DNA of 6,289 nt from Sutterella sp. (GTDB taxonomy: Bacteria > Pseudomonadota > Gammaproteobacteria > Burkholderiales > Burkholderiaceae_F), in NCBI GenBank assembly GCA_003488465.1, contig DNLN01000087.1, positions 1-6,289 of the forward strand, read 5' to 3'. This document shows, in pieces, positions 5,953 to 6,289 of this stretch. Position 1 is the first letter of the stretch. Every line of letters begins with the position of its first letter. The position numbers and the translations under genes are program-made. The notes beneath the pieces were generated by a model. That model did no database searches. It saw only the letters and a program-made list of their open reading frames with translations, and was not told the DNA's origin.

Positions 5953-5993
5953 TCCCGCTTCCGAAACCGATCCCGCGAAGCGGGAATTTTTTT
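5953..5993 (+). terminator. Rho-independent terminator of the molbindin gene
   Basis: TCCCGC (5971-5976) pairs with GCGGGA (5980-5985) around a GAA loop, followed directly by A and seven Ts (5987-5993). An upstream copy, TCCCGCTTC (5953-5961), can instead form a perfect 9-bp stem with GAAGCGGGA (5977-5985) around a 15-base loop. Both folds end at the same T-run, 24-56 bases after the molbindin stop, so either should terminate. Confidence 0.88.
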
Positions 5994-6078
5994 CCCCGAG
6001 AGTGACTCGTCCTTTTCCGAGGACAAAGGTTTGCACTGAGACTGCACCACGATGCCGGCAGGCAGGCGTCTTGCAAAA

Positions 6079-6110
6079 TTCGCCGGACAATGGGTGCCGC
6101 GCCCGGCGAA
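6079..6110. repeat. 8-bp perfect inverted repeat upstream of galU
   Basis: TTCGCCGG (6079-6086) and CCGGCGAA (6103-6110) are exact inverted copies separated by 16 bases. There is no T-run after either arm, so it is not an obvious terminator. It lies just before the AT-rich stretch likely to hold the galU promoter and could be an operator or chance in GC-rich DNA. Confidence 0.4.
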
Positions 6111-6126
6111 ACACCCCCTACTCACG

Positions 6127-6132
6127 TAAAAT
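6127..6132 (+). promoter_or_regulatory. Possible -10 element (TAAAAT) for galU
   Basis: TAAAAT matches the -10 consensus at five of six positions and lies in the only AT-rich part of the molbindin-galU gap, about 88 bases before the galU ATG. No convincing -35 is found at 16-18 bp upstream. Confidence 0.25.
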
Positions 6133-6219
6133 TAAAGAATTGTCTTGTTTCTTTTCTAGGGAGGCGGCATCCTGAGAGCCCGCGCACCAGCCGGCGTCCG
6201 GGAGGCCCGAACATCCAAC

Positions 6220-6289
6220 ATGATCAAACCCGTTCGCAAAGTTGTTTTCCCCGTTGCCGGCCTCGGCACCCGCTTTCTGCCGGCCACCA
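6220..6289 (+). CDS. galU: UTP-glucose-1-phosphate uridylyltransferase (GalU), N-terminal fragment
   Basis: Only the first 23 codons are in the window, but MIKPVRKVVFPVAGLGTRFLPAT is the characteristic GalU start. It contains the nucleotide-binding loop GLGTRFLP of the nucleotidyltransferase fold. GalU makes UDP-glucose from UTP and glucose-1-phosphate in the cytoplasm, supplying cell-envelope polysaccharide and galactose metabolism. The ATG at 6220 is chosen because the family begins MIKPVRK here. Its nearest Shine-Dalgarno, GGGAGG (6200-6205), is 14 bases away, longer than usual. The frame is open upstream to a TAG at 6157-6159. The terminator after molbindin separates it from that gene. 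Confidence 0.93.
   Translation, partial: MIKPVRKVVFPVAGLGTRFLPAT

Noticed and set aside
5933..6175. 80-codon plus-strand frame between molbindin and galU
   Set aside because: It runs through the molbindin terminator and its T-run, has no SD, and its product is a low-complexity R/S/P/T-rich peptide.

Overview
The window is GC-rich, densely coded bacterial chromosome with short intergenic gaps and strong GC third-position bias. The gene set (Bcr/CflA transporter, Tat-exported DUF362 protein, ApaH, a molbindin, GalU) fits a Gram-negative proteobacterium. The single-Mop protein and the Tat-exported DUF362 protein suggest, as inference only, a betaproteobacterium of the Burkholderiales/Sutterellaceae type. 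No rRNA, tRNA, CRISPR array, insertion sequence or integrase is visible.

Layout. 1-1157 (minus): a Bcr/CflA-type MFS drug exporter, complete except for its last few residues, which lie beyond the left edge. 1158-1415: divergent intergenic region. 1416-3137 (plus): a 573-residue single-gene fusion of a class I SAM-dependent methyltransferase, a central domain I do not recognise, and a C-terminal HNH nuclease with a Cas9-like DVDHI...NxxKSD signature. 3138-3204: short convergent gap with a weak hairpin. 3205-4212 (minus): Tat-type exported DUF362 protein. 4351-4683 (minus): small exported protein of unknown function, 15 nt downstream of apaH. 4699-5529 (minus): apaH, diadenosine tetraphosphatase. 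5530-5719: divergent regulatory region. 5720-5929 (plus): molbindin (single Mop domain), closed by a clear intrinsic terminator. 6220-6289 (plus): the first 23 codons of galU.

How the parts relate. apaH and the small exported gene look like one transcription unit; the DUF362 gene follows on the same strand after 138 nt and may be read separately. The molbindin gene stands alone with its own good promoter. A 23-bp palindrome shaped like a ModE box lies over the -10 element, suggesting molybdate-responsive repression, and the leader RNA can fold into a hairpin whose 3' arm can alternatively pair with the Shine-Dalgarno sequence. galU is insulated from it by the terminator.

The best candidate for something undescribed is the methyltransferase-HNH fusion. 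It combines a nuclease with a methyltransferase that lacks the catalytic motifs of DNA N-methyltransferases, with no helicase, specificity subunit or immunity gene beside it.
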